DNA of 64,000 bases from Mycolicibacterium chubuense NBB4 (GTDB lineage: Bacteria; Actinomycetota; Actinomycetes; Mycobacteriales; Mycobacteriaceae): assembly GCF_000266905.1 (NCBI RefSeq), contig NC_018027.1, forward strand, positions 806,001 through 870,000, written 5' to 3'. The position numbers were made by a program, and so were the translations under genes. Under the pieces are notes generated by a model that was given only the letters and a program-made list of their open reading frames with translations, did not search any database and was not told where the DNA came from. Every line of letters starts with the position of its first letter. Position 1 is the first letter of the stretch. This document shows positions 48,236 to 60,031 of this stretch, in pieces.

Positions 48236-48643
48236 ATGGCCAGCCAGAAAGTCCCCCGACCCAAAGACATCGCCGCCGCTGCACACGAGGCGGCCGAGGC
48301 GGCGCAGACGGTCGCCGTCAGTGCGCTGCGGATCCCGCCCGCGACGATCAAGCTCACCGCCGAACTGCCCGACCTGATCGAGAACCTCGCGACCGCGACG
48401 GAACGCCTCAACGTCGCGATCGACCGCGCGGAGCGCTATCTCGCGCTCGCCGCCCCGATGATCCGGACGATGGACGCCCTGCTGCCGCAGCTCGAAGCGT
48501 TGGTGGCCACGGGCAACGAGGTCTACCGCATGGTCGGTTCGGTCCCCGGCGTCTCGACCCTCGGGCGCTTCGCATCGCGCGGGGCCGAGCATCCGCCCGA
48601 ACCGAAGACCACCAAGAGGCGGAACCCCAAACCGAAGACCTGA
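48236..48643 (+). CDS. Hypothetical helical protein with basic tail
   Basis: A 135-aa mostly helical protein (KDIAAAAHEAAEAAQTVAV, DLIENLATATERLNVAIDRAERYLALAAPMIRTMDALLPQLEALVA) ending in a basic, Pro/Lys-rich tail TTKRRNPKPKT. No family recognised. CATCGT at 48224-48229 lies 6 nt before the ATG, suggesting a leaderless start. The 3' end runs into the palindromic repeat at 48646. Confidence 0.6.
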   Translation: MASQKVPRPKDIAAAAHEAAEAAQTVAVSALRIPPATIKLTAELPDLIENLATATERLNVAIDRAERYLALAAPMIRTMDALLPQLEALVATGNEVYRMVGSVPGVSTLGRFASRGAEHPPEPKTTKRRNPKPKT

Positions 48644-48645
48644 TT

Positions 48646-48713
48646 CCCGCCGAAATTGCATTCCAGTAGCGGAAGTTCGAGGACGTGGGCGCGTGGAATG
48701 CAAGTTCGGCGGG
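48646..48713. repeat. Intergenic palindromic repeat, copy 2
   Basis: The 20-bp arms (48646-48665 and 48694-48713) are inverted repeats matching at 19 of 20 positions (core CGAAATTGCATTCC / GGAATGCAAGTTCG). 48689-48713 is identical over 25 bp to 33862-33886. It sits between the convergent stops of the hypothetical gene and glgP, with a 28-bp loop and no T-tract. Confidence 0.8.
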
Positions 48714-48722
48714 GGGAGGGGG

Positions 48723-51245
<2,523 letters not shown>

Positions 51246-51387
51246 GAAGGCTCCTGGGTGCTGCGGGAATGCGCGGACGCGTCATTGTGGCGCCCGCGTG
51301 TTTCCAGCCCGGGTCCGCGATGTGAACTCCACGCAAGCCGCGAATGGGTTCTGGTGGGTTGCCCAGCGAATATTGACGCGGTTGACT

Positions 51388-53334
51388 ATGGAGATGTCGA
51401 CGGGTGGGCAGCTCACGGCGACCGGGTTTGCCGGGCCGTTCGAGCGGGCGCGCGCACGCCTGGCGGCCGCCGACCTGTTCCCTCCGGTGGGGCACCTCCT
51501 CGGCTGGACCGCGGCGGTGGCCGCGTCGTCCTACGCACTGCGGTGGCTGGCGTCCTTCGACGGCCGCACCTTCACCGTGGTGTGGCTGGCCGCGGCGCCG
51601 CAGCTGGTGGCTCTGCTCACCTCCCGCCGCCGGCACTGGCCGGCCTACCTGCTCGCGTTCGCGGTCTTCCAGTACGGGCCGGCGTGGCTGGTGCTCGGCC
51701 AGCGTCCCGACCTGGCCGCGCTGTCGACGCTGACCGCGGTCGTCTTCGCGGCGTCGATGCTGCACTCCGACCAGGACTGGGTGCGGGGGCGCAGCGACTC
51801 GCTGCGCAGCTGGCGCCGCTTCGTGCTCTACGGCGTCGTCGCGGGGCCCGCGCTGGCCGGAGTCATCGGGGCGATCAGCGTGGCGGTGGGCGCCCGGGGC
51901 CGCACCGATGCGGGAGCCCTGGCCGTCGCCGCGCTGATGTGGTACCTCACCGAGGCGGTCGGCATCGCGTTCGTGACGCCGGTGCTGTTGCGGTGGCGGC
52001 GGTACTGGCGGCGCTACTCGGGGCGTGCGCTGCTGACGTCGGCGGGGTTCCTGTCGTTGATGGTCGCCCTCGGGGTGGTGGCCGCCGTCGAGTCCAACTT
52101 CGTGCTGATGTTCCTGACGGGCGTGCCCGCGCTGCTGGTGCTCATCGAGTTCGGCATCGCCGCGGCGTTCCTGCAGATGGCCGTCGGCGCGACGGTGGTC
52201 CTGAGCACGACGTTCGCCGGCATCGGGCCGTTCACGGCCGCGACCGACAGCCCCACGCTGGCGATGATGCACGCGCAGGTCTTCCTGCTCGCGGGGTACG
52301 CGATGGTGGTGCTGGTGGCCGCCGCGCTGGAGGAACGCAACCGGCTGACCGCGCTGGACCACGCCAGCCACGAGGTGTACGACCTCGTCGCCGAGCTGAC
52401 CGGCGACCTCGTGCTCGTCGTCGACGCCCGCGGCGACATCCTGCACAACGCCTCGGCGGGCACCACCACACTGTCGCTGCGGCCGGGGCGCATCGCGTAC
52501 TCGGAGTGGCAGCGCCACGTGCACCCCGACGATCTGCACGTGATCGCGCAGCGGGTCAGTGCCGGGCGGCCCGGTGCGTCGCTGCCGTTCCGGGTCCGCA
52601 ACCGGGACGGGTCGTGGGCGTGGTTCGTGGTGCACAGCCGCCGGGCGTCGCGCGGTCTGTCCGCGGCGATCCTGCGCGACGTCACGCTGGAGCACGAGGT
52701 GCACGCCTCACTGACCGACATGGCGAACTCCGACGCGCTGACCGGGCTGGCGAACCGGCGCGGGTTGTCGGAGCGGGCGCGCGGGATCTGGTCGCGCGCC
52801 TACGAGCGGGACCAGCCGCTCACCGCGCTGTTCGTCGACGTGGACCACTTCAAGGCCTTCAACGACTGCTTCGGGCACCAGGCCGGAGACGCGTGCCTGC
52901 GCAGCGTCGCCGACGTCCTGGCCCACCTGGCTGATCCCGACAGCTGCGTGGCCTCGCGCTACGGCGGTGAGGAGTTCGCGGTGGTGCTGGCCGGTTGCGA
53001 GAACCCCTACACGTTCGCCGAGGGACTGTCCTCGGCGATCCGCGCCCTCCGCATCCCCCACCCGGCAGCACCGTCCGGCGTGGTCACGGTCAGTGTCGGC
53101 GTGGCCACCGTGCACCCCCGCGACGGGGTGCTGTTCCGCGGCGTCGACCCCGACGCCGCGGTGGGGCAGTTGCTCGACCGGGCCGACAAGGCGCTCTACG
53201 CCGCGAAAGCCAGTGGACGCAACTCGATTTCGGTGTACCGCGACGACCCGGCGAACCGGGTGCTAATCGGCGAGCAGATTCACCACGCCGGTGAACGTCC
53301 GCGGCAGGCCGCCGGCAGCGGGCACGATGAGTGA
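51388..53334 (+). CDS. MASE1-PAS-GGDEF diguanylate cyclase
   Basis: A 648-aa signalling protein. The first 300 residues form a multi-helix MASE1-type membrane sensor (ALRWLASFDGRTFTVVWLAAAPQL...). A PAS-like domain follows (LVLVVDARGDILHNAS ... WQRHVHPDDLHVI), then a GGDEF domain with intact active site YGGEEF and DALTGLANRRGL; no EAL domain. It therefore probably synthesises c-di-GMP. ATG 51388 and ATG 51394 are alternatives. The C-terminus overlaps the convergent flavoprotein gene by 72 bp. Confidence 0.9.
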   Translation: MEMSTGGQLTATGFAGPFERARARLAAADLFPPVGHLLGWTAAVAASSYALRWLASFDGRTFTVVWLAAAPQLVALLTSRRRHWPAYLLAFAVFQYGPAWLVLGQRPDLAALSTLTAVVFAASMLHSDQDWVRGRSDSLRSWRRFVLYGVVAGPALAGVIGAISVAVGARGRTDAGALAVAALMWYLTEAVGIAFVTPVLLRWRRYWRRYSGRALLTSAGFLSLMVALGVVAAVESNFVLMFLTGVPALLVLIEFGIAAAFLQMAVGATVVLSTTFAGIGPFTAATDSPTLAMMHAQVFLLAGYAMVVLVAAALEERNRLTALDHASHEVYDLVAELTGDLVLVVDARGDILHNASAGTTTLSLRPGRIAYSEWQRHVHPDDLHVIAQRVSAGRPGASLPFRVRNRDGSWAWFVVHSRRASRGLSAAILRDVTLEHEVHASLTDMANSDALTGLANRRGLSERARGIWSRAYERDQPLTALFVDVDHFKAFNDCFGHQAGDACLRSVADVLAHLADPDSCVASRYGGEEFAVVLAGCENPYTFAEGLSSAIRALRIPHPAAPSGVVTVSVGVATVHPRDGVLFRGVDPDAAVGQLLDRADKALYAAKASGRNSISVYRDDPANRVLIGEQIHHAGERPRQAAGSGHDE

Positions 53335-54276
53335 CCGCAGCGGTGACGTGCTCGCGTGCAGCATCGCGGTGGTCATCAGCCGATAGCGGCGGGTGGCCCG
53401 CCGCCACTGCCGCTCATAGTCGCCGGGACGGTCGGCGAGCACGCCGGCGACCAGAAGCCGCGCCGCCTCAAACGCCAGGCCCAGGCCTTCGCCGGTGAGC
53501 GCGTCGACGTAACCCGCCGCGTCGCCCACCAGCAGCACCCGGCCCGCGACTCGCGAGCGCACCCGCTGCCGCAGCGGTCCCGCGGCGCGGTCGGGTTCGT
53601 GGGGGTGCCCGGCGAGACGTTCGCGCAGCACGGGAAACGCCTCCAGGTGGCTTTCGAAACGGCCCTGCCGGGAGGAGAGCATCGCGACGCCCACGCAGTC
53701 GCCGGCCACCGGTGTCACGTACGCCTCGGCCTCGCGCGACCAGTGCACCTCGACGCAGTCGCTCCACGGCGGCACGGCGACGTGCCGCCTGATGCCCCAG
53801 CGCCGCATCGGCCCCGGCGGCAGGCCCATGCCCAGAGCGGCCCGGACGGGGGAGTGCAGCCCGTCGGCGGCGGCCAGGTAGCGGCCGCGAATCCCGTTGA
53901 CGGTCACCGACTCCGCGTCCTGGATGACGCCGTCGACCCTGTCGTGCACGATCGTGACCCCGGCGGCCTCGGCGGCGTGCAGCAGTGCGGCGTGCAGCGT
54001 GGTGCGCCGGACGCCCAGTCCGGCGCCCCGGGCGAACGGCGCCGTGACGGCCCGGTGCGCGTCGGCGTAGGTGATGCCGCGGAAGGGGACACCCTCGGGT
54101 TTCGCGCCCAGCGCGTCGAGATGACGGACCGCGTGGGGCATCAGGCCCTCCCCGCAGGCCTTGTCGATCGGGCCCGGGCGCTTCTCGACGACGACGGTCT
54201 CGAGCCCGGCGTGCGCGGCGTGGATCGCGGTCGCCAGCCCGGCCGGTCCGCCTCCGGCGACGACGAGGTCGATCAT
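53263..54276 (-). CDS. Geranylgeranyl-reductase-family FAD oxidoreductase
   Basis: A 337-aa FAD-dependent enzyme: VVAGGGPAGLATAIHAAHAGLETVVVEKR (5-33), KACGEGLMPHAV, and GRVLLVGDAAGYVDALTGEGLGLAFEAA near 280. It belongs to the geranylgeranyl reductase/flavin hydroxylase branch. Last gene of an MMPL-PKS-methyltransferase-flavoprotein operon; comparable flavoproteins hydroxylate the resorcinol product to a quinol (as SrsC). ATG overlaps the ICMT stop (ATGA). Confidence 0.85.
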   Translation of the reverse strand: MIDLVVAGGGPAGLATAIHAAHAGLETVVVEKRPGPIDKACGEGLMPHAVRHLDALGAKPEGVPFRGITYADAHRAVTAPFARGAGLGVRRTTLHAALLHAAEAAGVTIVHDRVDGVIQDAESVTVNGIRGRYLAAADGLHSPVRAALGMGLPPGPMRRWGIRRHVAVPPWSDCVEVHWSREAEAYVTPVAGDCVGVAMLSSRQGRFESHLEAFPVLRERLAGHPHEPDRAAGPLRQRVRSRVAGRVLLVGDAAGYVDALTGEGLGLAFEAARLLVAGVLADRPGDYERQWRRATRRYRLMTTAMLHASTSPLRSLIVPAAGGLPRTFTGVVNLLAD

Positions 54277-54776
54277 GTCAGTGCCTCGAGGGCGCGGTTC
54301 TCGCAGCGGATCCGGGTGCGCAGCAGTGCCGCGTTGAGCACCGTGAAGGTCAGCGCGGTGATCCACGCGGTGTGCACCAGCGGGAGTGCGACGCCCTCGA
54401 CGGCGACCGCCACGTAGTTGGGATGCGGCAGCAACCGGTAGGGCCCCGCGGTGACGCGGCCCGCGTCGGGGACGACCACGACACGGGTGTTCCACTGCGG
54501 GCCCAGTGTGGCGATGCACCACCAGCGCAGCGCCTGGGCGGCGATCACAAGGGCGAGCATCGGCCAGCCCAGCGCGGGCAGGAACTCCCGGTGCGCGGCC
54601 TCGAGCAGGCAGCCGGCCAGCAGCCCGGTGTGCAGCACGACCATCGCCGGGTAGTGCCCGGCGCCGAACTCGACACCGCCGCGCCGCCGGCTCCAGGACA
54701 GGTTACGTTGCGAGACAACGAGTTCGGCGACGCGCTCGGCGGCGACCGCGGCGATCAGGATCGGATAGGCGAGCAC
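54273..54776 (-). CDS. ICMT-like (isoprenylcysteine carboxyl methyltransferase) membrane enzyme
   Basis: A 167-aa membrane protein with about four or five helices and the ICMT motif GPYRLLPHPNYVAV near residues 106-119 plus the later RIRCENRAL (SAM-binding region of the family). Small ICMT-type methyltransferases methylate phenolic lipids made by type III PKS, e.g. SrsB. GTG 54776, 8 nt after the PKS stop. No reason to doubt activity. Confidence 0.87.
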   Translation of the reverse strand: MLAYPILIAAVAAERVAELVVSQRNLSWSRRRGGVEFGAGHYPAMVVLHTGLLAGCLLEAAHREFLPALGWPMLALVIAAQALRWWCIATLGPQWNTRVVVVPDAGRVTAGPYRLLPHPNYVAVAVEGVALPLVHTAWITALTFTVLNAALLRTRIRCENRALEALT

Positions 54777-54784
54777 GTCGGATC

Positions 54785-55870
54785 TCAGCGCCAGCGCAGC
54801 AGCACGAGTTCGGCGCAGAAGCCCGGGCCCATCGCCATCAGCAGGCCGGGGCGCCCGGATTCGGGCTTCTTGGCGCGGGTGTCGCGCAGCACGTGCAGCA
54901 CCGACGACGACGACAGGTTGCCGACTTCTGCCAGTGAGCGCCAGGTCAATTCGAGTGCGTCGTCGTCGAGTCCGAGCGCGGCGTTGATGGCCTCGATGAC
55001 CTTGGGGCCGCCGGGGTGGGACACCCATGCGGCGATGTCGCCGGTGCTCAGATGATGCTCACCGAGGAAGCCGTTCACGTCGTCGGCCAGGTAGCGGTTG
55101 ATCAGCTCGGGCAGATCCGGTGAGAGCACGAGCGCAAAGCCCTTGTGGCCGACCTTCCATCCCATGATGTCGAGCGTGTCGGGATACATGCGGCTGCGCG
55201 AGTCGAGCACGTCGGGTCCGGTCGCGTGGGTGGCGTCGGCCCGATTCCGGCCGACCGCGACCACCGCGGCGGCGCCGTCCCCGAACAGCGCGCTGCCCAC
55301 CAAACTCGCGATGTTGGGCTCCGCGGCGGGATAGGTCAGCGAGCACAGCTCGACCGACACGAGTGCGGCGATGTGATCCGGTGCGCCGCGCAGATAGTCG
55401 TGCATCCGGGCGATGCCGGCGGCGCCGGCCACGCACCCGAGCCCGAACAGCGGAACGCGGCGGACGTCGGGCCGCAGACCGAGCCGGCCGACGAGGCGCG
55501 CATCCAGCGACGGCACGGCGATCCCGGTCACGGTGGTCGTCATGATCATGTCGAGATCCTCTGGGCGCAGCCCTGCTTCGTCGAGGGCCGCGGTCAGCGC
55601 CTCGCACGCGAGGTCGAGGGCGTGTTCGAGGTAGAGATCGTTGGCGTCGTCGAAGTTCGTCAACTCCGGATACCGGTCGAGCGGCATCACGAGGTGGCGG
55701 GAGTCCACCTTCGCGTTCTCGTGCAGACTACGAACGACGTCGCCGAGGCCGGCGAAGGCCGGCACCTCCAGGAAGGCGTCGGTGATCTCCCGCTGGGTGT
55801 ATCGATGGGGCGGCAGGGCCCCTTGGACGCCGGCGATGACGCTGATGGTGTCGTTAGTGGTGTCGGTCAT
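54785..55870 (-). CDS. Type III polyketide synthase (chalcone-synthase-like)
   Basis: A 361-aa type III PKS with all three catalytic residues: Cys146 ([11 protein letters not shown]), His285 (WVSHPGGPK) and Asn318 (EVGNLSSSS). It extends a fatty acyl starter with malonyl units to an alkylresorcinol, alkylpyrone or similar. ATG 55870 overlaps the MMPL stop by 4 nt. The gene set MMPL-PKS-methyltransferase-flavoprotein is that of a phenolic-lipid or polyketide-quinone pathway; related mycobacterial sets are reported to make polyketide quinones used at low oxygen. Confidence 0.93.
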   Translation of the reverse strand: MTDTTNDTISVIAGVQGALPPHRYTQREITDAFLEVPAFAGLGDVVRSLHENAKVDSRHLVMPLDRYPELTNFDDANDLYLEHALDLACEALTAALDEAGLRPEDLDMIMTTTVTGIAVPSLDARLVGRLGLRPDVRRVPLFGLGCVAGAAGIARMHDYLRGAPDHIAALVSVELCSLTYPAAEPNIASLVGSALFGDGAAAVVAVGRNRADATHATGPDVLDSRSRMYPDTLDIMGWKVGHKGFALVLSPDLPELINRYLADDVNGFLGEHHLSTGDIAAWVSHPGGPKVIEAINAALGLDDDALELTWRSLAEVGNLSSSSVLHVLRDTRAKKPESGRPGLLMAMGPGFCAELVLLRWR

Positions 55871-58120
55871 GAGGCGATCCGTTCGCAATCTCTGTCGTCG
55901 GGTGTTTCCGTCGTCGGCGCTTCGTCGAAGCCGAGGCGTTCGTGGATGCGGGCGAGCCATCGCGGCGCCCACCAGTTGAATTCGCCCATCAGACGCATGA
56001 AGGCGGGTACCAGAACCATCCGCACCAGCGTGGCGTCGACGAGTACGGCCAGCGTCAGGCCGAGACCGAACATCCGCATGAACGAGACGTGGGCCGCGAT
56101 CAGCGCGGCGAAGGAGATCGACATGATGAGCGCGGCAGCGGTGACGATGCGGCCGGTGTAGGCGATGCCCAGCGCGACGGATTCGTCGGATTGTCCGGTG
56201 TCGAGCCAGAATTCGCGGATGCGGGCGACGAGGAAGACCTCGTAGTCCATCGACAGGCCGAAGGCGATGCAGAACAGCAGCACCGGCATGTTGGCCACCA
56301 GCGTGCCGGTGGGGGTGGTGCCGAGGCCGGCCAGGTGGCCGTCCTGGAAGATCCACACGAGTGCGCCGAACGCCGCGGTCAGCGACAAGACGTTGAGCAC
56401 CAACGCTTTCAGCGGGACCACGACGCTGCCCGTGAGCAGGAACAGCAGCACGAAGGTGATCACCGCGATCACGCCGAGCACCAGCGGCAGCGTCGAGGTG
56501 ATCGCGTGGACGCTGTCGCGGTTGACCTGGGCGGTGCCGGTGAACTCGACCGTCCGCCCGCCGGGGGTGGTCACCGCGTGCAATCGGTCGAGCTGCGTCT
56601 CGGAGGCGTCGGAGAACAGAGGTGCGGTGCTGGCGACGGTGAGGAAGGTGCTGCCGTCTCGGTCACCCACCGGGCCCGACGGCGGGCCCGTCAGGGCCCC
56701 GCGCACGAAGGTCCCGGTCGGTGCGGAGACGGCCGGGACGTCGGGCACACGGGAGAGTTCGGCGGCGTAGCGGGACAGTTCGGCGGGTGCGAGCCCGCGA
56801 CTGTCCGGGATCACCACGGTCACGGCGGTGTCGGTGTTGTCGGCGAACTCCTCGCGCAGTTGCGTGCCGACCTGGTGCGCGGACGCCGAGCGCGGCAGCA
56901 CGCGGTCGTCGGGGAAACCCCACCGCACACCGAGGAACGGCGCGCCCAGCACGAGCAGCAGCACGACCACGGCCAGCCCCAGCGGCAGCGCGCGCCGCAT
57001 CACGACCTTGGCGCACCGGTACCAGAAGCGCCGTTCGACCGGTGTCGGTGCGGGGGCCGGCCTGCGCAGGACGCGGCGGGCGAGGCGGCGGACGTCGAGC
57101 GCGTCGAGTCGGTGGCCCAGCAGCACCAGTGCGGCGGGCGTGACGATGACGGCCGAGGCGGCGGCGAAGGCGACGGTCGCGACGCCGGCATAGGCGAACG
57201 ATTTGAGGAAGTGCATCGGGAACAGCACCATGGCCGACATCGACAGCGCGACGGTCGTCGCGGAGAAGATCACGGTGCGCCCGGCGGTGGACATGGTCCG
57301 GGTGACGGCGGCGGTGCGGTCGGCGCCGGCGGCGATCTCGTCCCGGTAGCGGCTGACGATCAGCAGGGTGTAGTCGATGGCCAGCGCCAGGCCCATGGCG
57401 GTCGCCAGGTTCAGCGCGAAGATGGACACGTCGGTGACGAGGGTGACCACCCGCAGCACCGCGAGGGCGCCGATGATCGCCATCCCTCCGATGGCCACGG
57501 GCAGGGCCGCGGCCAGCAGGCCGCCGAACACCCAGACCAGCACGAGGAAGCTCAGCGGAATCGCCAGGGACTCCATGACCAGCAGGTCCCGCTGGGACTG
57601 CTCGGTGATCTGGACGTTGACCATGGCAGTGCCGCCGGTGCGCACGGTCACTCCGTTGCGGTCGCCGCTGACGGCGTCGGAGATCTCCTTGGCGTAGGTC
57701 TGCTGCTGGGATTCCGTGCCGGTGATCCCTGCGACGACGAGTCCGGCGGTGCGGTCGGTGTTGACGAGATCTGCCGCGGTGCTGGTCCACGCTGAGGTGA
57801 CGGCCGCGACGTGCGGGTTCCTGGCCAGCGAATCGACGATGCCGGTGCCGACCTCGCGTGCGTTCGAGGTGTCGATCCCCTCCGGCGACGACACCAGGAT
57901 CAGCATCTGCACGTCCCCCTGGCCGAACGTTTTGGTGAGAATCGCCGATGCGCGCGCCGATTCGGAGCCGGGATCGGAGAAGCCGCTGGGGGACAGGCTC
58001 TTTGCGACCGGCACGCCGAATGCCGCGAGTGCGATCGTCAGCAGCGCCGCCGCGACGACGATGCGGCGCGGTGCGGCGAGCCCCAGTAGCGCGATGCGGT
58101 GCAGCAGCGGAGTCTCCCAT
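55867..58120 (-). CDS. MMPL/RND-family lipid transporter, N-terminal frame disrupted
   Basis: An MMPL transporter (about 750 aa if complete): first helix, large loop with [17 protein letters not shown], five membrane helices at about 150-340 and again at the C-terminus ([19 protein letters not shown]). From GTG 58014 a frame of 715 aa stays open to the stop. The first transmembrane helix ([16 protein letters not shown]) lies upstream in this frame but without an ATG/GTG/TTG; the only ATG (58120) is in the next frame. Removing one G from ATGGGAGACT would give [19 protein letters not shown] in frame, so a 1-bp insertion or sequencing error is likely. It probably exports the product of the downstream PKS operon. 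Confidence 0.8.
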
Positions 58121-58192
58121 CGTCAGAAGGGCGCCTAAATTTACGACACGGAATATTGCCCGTGGGGGTTCACGCTTCTGACGATTTCGTGA

Positions 58193-58891
58193 TCAGTCGT
58201 GCTCGAAGTGCTGGTAGTCCAGCGGCGTGCGCCAGTGACCTCCCCAGCGCCAGCCGCGTGCGGTGAAGGCCCGCACGACGGGATCGCCGTCGTGCAGCAC
58301 GCCGGGGTCGGTACGGGAGCGGTCGAGCCACGGACCCGCGTTCGCGGGCTGGTGCTCGCCGCGACTGTCGATGTAGGGGTTGATCAGCGGGTTGAGGTCC
58401 ACCGCGTGGCCGTACGCGTGCAGCGACCAGTTGTCCGTCCCGGGGATGCCGCGACAGTTGAACGCGGAGGTGTTGTTGTCCCGCATCGACAGTTCGTCCT
58501 CCGCCCCGGGGTAGTGGTCGGGCGTCTGCATCTTCTCGATGGGGTAGCGCAGTTGGTAGAGCTGCTCGAACACCGTGATCACCTCGGCGGTGAGGTCTTC
58601 GTTGACGACCAGCTCGCCGCGGTGGGTCCGGCCGTCGAAGCCCCAGTAGTCGAGGTCCACGCGCCGCAGCTGCTCGGGAGGTAGCGGGCAGCCGGCATGC
58701 CAGGTCGCGCCGAGATCGGCGGCGGTGACGGGTTCGACCGCCGCGGGCTGAACCGACGGTGCCGGGGCAGGAGCCGGTGGGTGGGGCGCCTGCGGAGTCG
58801 AAGCCGGGGCCGGCGGCGGGGCCGGGGCAGGCGCGCACTGCACCAGGACTGCTCCCAGAGCCGCCAGTGCGCAGAGCCGTGCGATCGTCAC
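58193..58891 (-). CDS. Secreted D-Ala-D-Ala carboxypeptidase-like (M15/VanY) protein
   Basis: A 232-aa protein with an N-terminal hydrophobic segment, a possible lipobox (LVQC, atypical Gln at -1), a proline/alanine-rich spacer (PAPSVQPAA) and a C-terminal M15_4-type peptidase domain. Zinc ligands: His and Asp in WSLHAYGHAVDLNP and His in QHFEHD. It would trim peptidoglycan peptides on the cell surface. GTG start. The gene stands alone. Confidence 0.82.
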   Translation of the reverse strand: MTIARLCALAALGAVLVQCAPAPAPPPAPASTPQAPHPPAPAPAPSVQPAAVEPVTAADLGATWHAGCPLPPEQLRRVDLDYWGFDGRTHRGELVVNEDLTAEVITVFEQLYQLRYPIEKMQTPDHYPGAEDELSMRDNNTSAFNCRGIPGTDNWSLHAYGHAVDLNPLINPYIDSRGEHQPANAGPWLDRSRTDPGVLHDGDPVVRAFTARGWRWGGHWRTPLDYQHFEHD

Positions 58892-59053
58892 CGAGAACCA
58901 CGGTACCGAAGCCGCCCCATGCGGTTAGTCGCGCTAATCAGTTCTGTTAGTTGGGCTTTCGATCCCGAGTCAAGATCACAACCTCGCCGTCAAAGCTGTG
59001 ACGCATGCCATTGCCGGGTTATATTGTGGGCGCCATCACAGAGAGGGACGATC

Positions 59054-59275
59054 ATGACGGGTTTCGGCGAGGGCGCTTTCGTCCCGCAGGAGTTGGACCC
59101 TCCGCGTGCTGCCCACGCATCGAGTTCGATCAATTGGCTGGTCGCGACCTTGATGCTGGCGATCCTGATCGCCGCGATCGCCGGCGTGGTGGTCGCGCTG
59201 TCCAGCGGCATGCCGACGCTCGCGATCCTGATCGCCCTGGTCACCGGCGCGGTGTTCGCCGGCCAGGCCTGCTAG
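59054..59275 (+). CDS. Small two-helix membrane protein
   Basis: A 73-aa protein: short hydrophilic start MTGFGEGAFVPQELDPPRAAHAS and two hydrophobic helices (LVATLMLAILIAAIAGVVVALS and TLAILIALVTGAVFAGQA). ATG 59054 follows AGAGAGGGA and a -10-like TATATT lies upstream (about 59023-59028). No known family. It is on its own transcription unit. Confidence 0.6.
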   Translation: MTGFGEGAFVPQELDPPRAAHASSSINWLVATLMLAILIAAIAGVVVALSSGMPTLAILIALVTGAVFAGQAC

Positions 59276-59291
59276 TCGGTACGGCCGCGCG

Positions 59292-60031
59292 CTACAGGTC
59301 TCTGTCACCGAGCCAGCGGAGAATCCGCTCGGCAACCACCTGCCAGCCGGGTTCGAGCATCATGTTGTGGCCCATGCCGGGGAGGATCTCCGCGCTGGTC
59401 CGATACGCGCGTGCGGTCGCGTGGACCTCGGGTGGCGGGAACGCGCCGTCGAATTCCGCACCGAGAACCAGGAGCGGAGCGGTGACCCGCCCGGGACGCG
59501 GCAGGTCCCGGAACAACACGTCGACATTGGCCGCCCGCCTGCTCTCCTGCTGCAGGCGGGCCAGGCACTCGAGTACCAGCGGTTCCGGAGTCGCCGGCGA
59601 GAACAGGAATTCACGGGCGCGTGCCGGGCTGCTCACGACCGCCATGGTGTCGCCGGTGACCATCGATTTGACGGTGAGCCACGGATGGCTCCGCACGAAT
59701 CGGGCCAGGGCCCAACGGGTTCCGTACGAGGGCACCGATGCCAAAAGAACCGCCGCCGGGGCGTCGTGCACCTCGAGGTACTTCTGAACGATGGCACCGC
59801 CCATGGAGTGGCCGATCATCACGGGTGGAGTCGGCAGGCTGCCGGCGACTGCGGTGACGTCGTCGACGTAGTCACCGATCGAGCACGCGTGCAGCGGTGT
59901 GGCCGTGGCGCTCTCGCCGCGTGCCACGCCCCGTGCACGAACAACAGCGGTGCAGCGTGAGCGTCGGTGGCACAACCGCGTTCGATGACCTCCAGCCCAC
60001 CGAGCGCATCGAGCGACCTCTCAACCGACAT
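59292..60031 (-). pseudogene. Alpha/beta hydrolase disrupted by an out-of-frame internal deletion
   Basis: The start (from ATG 60031) reads MSVERSLDALGGLEVIERG...LLFVHGAWHAAR in one frame, while the rest (SIGDYVDDVTAVAG...MIGHSMGGAIVQKYL through DRDL, ending 59292) reads in another. Between HGAWHAA and ESATATPLHACSIGD about 25-27 residues expected in this family (the region containing ...RGH) are missing, so a deletion of about 80 bp shifted the frame near 59935-59960. Nucleophile Ser (GHSMGG) and His (PGMGHNMML) remain. It overlaps the flavin monooxygenase stop. Confidence 0.75.
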
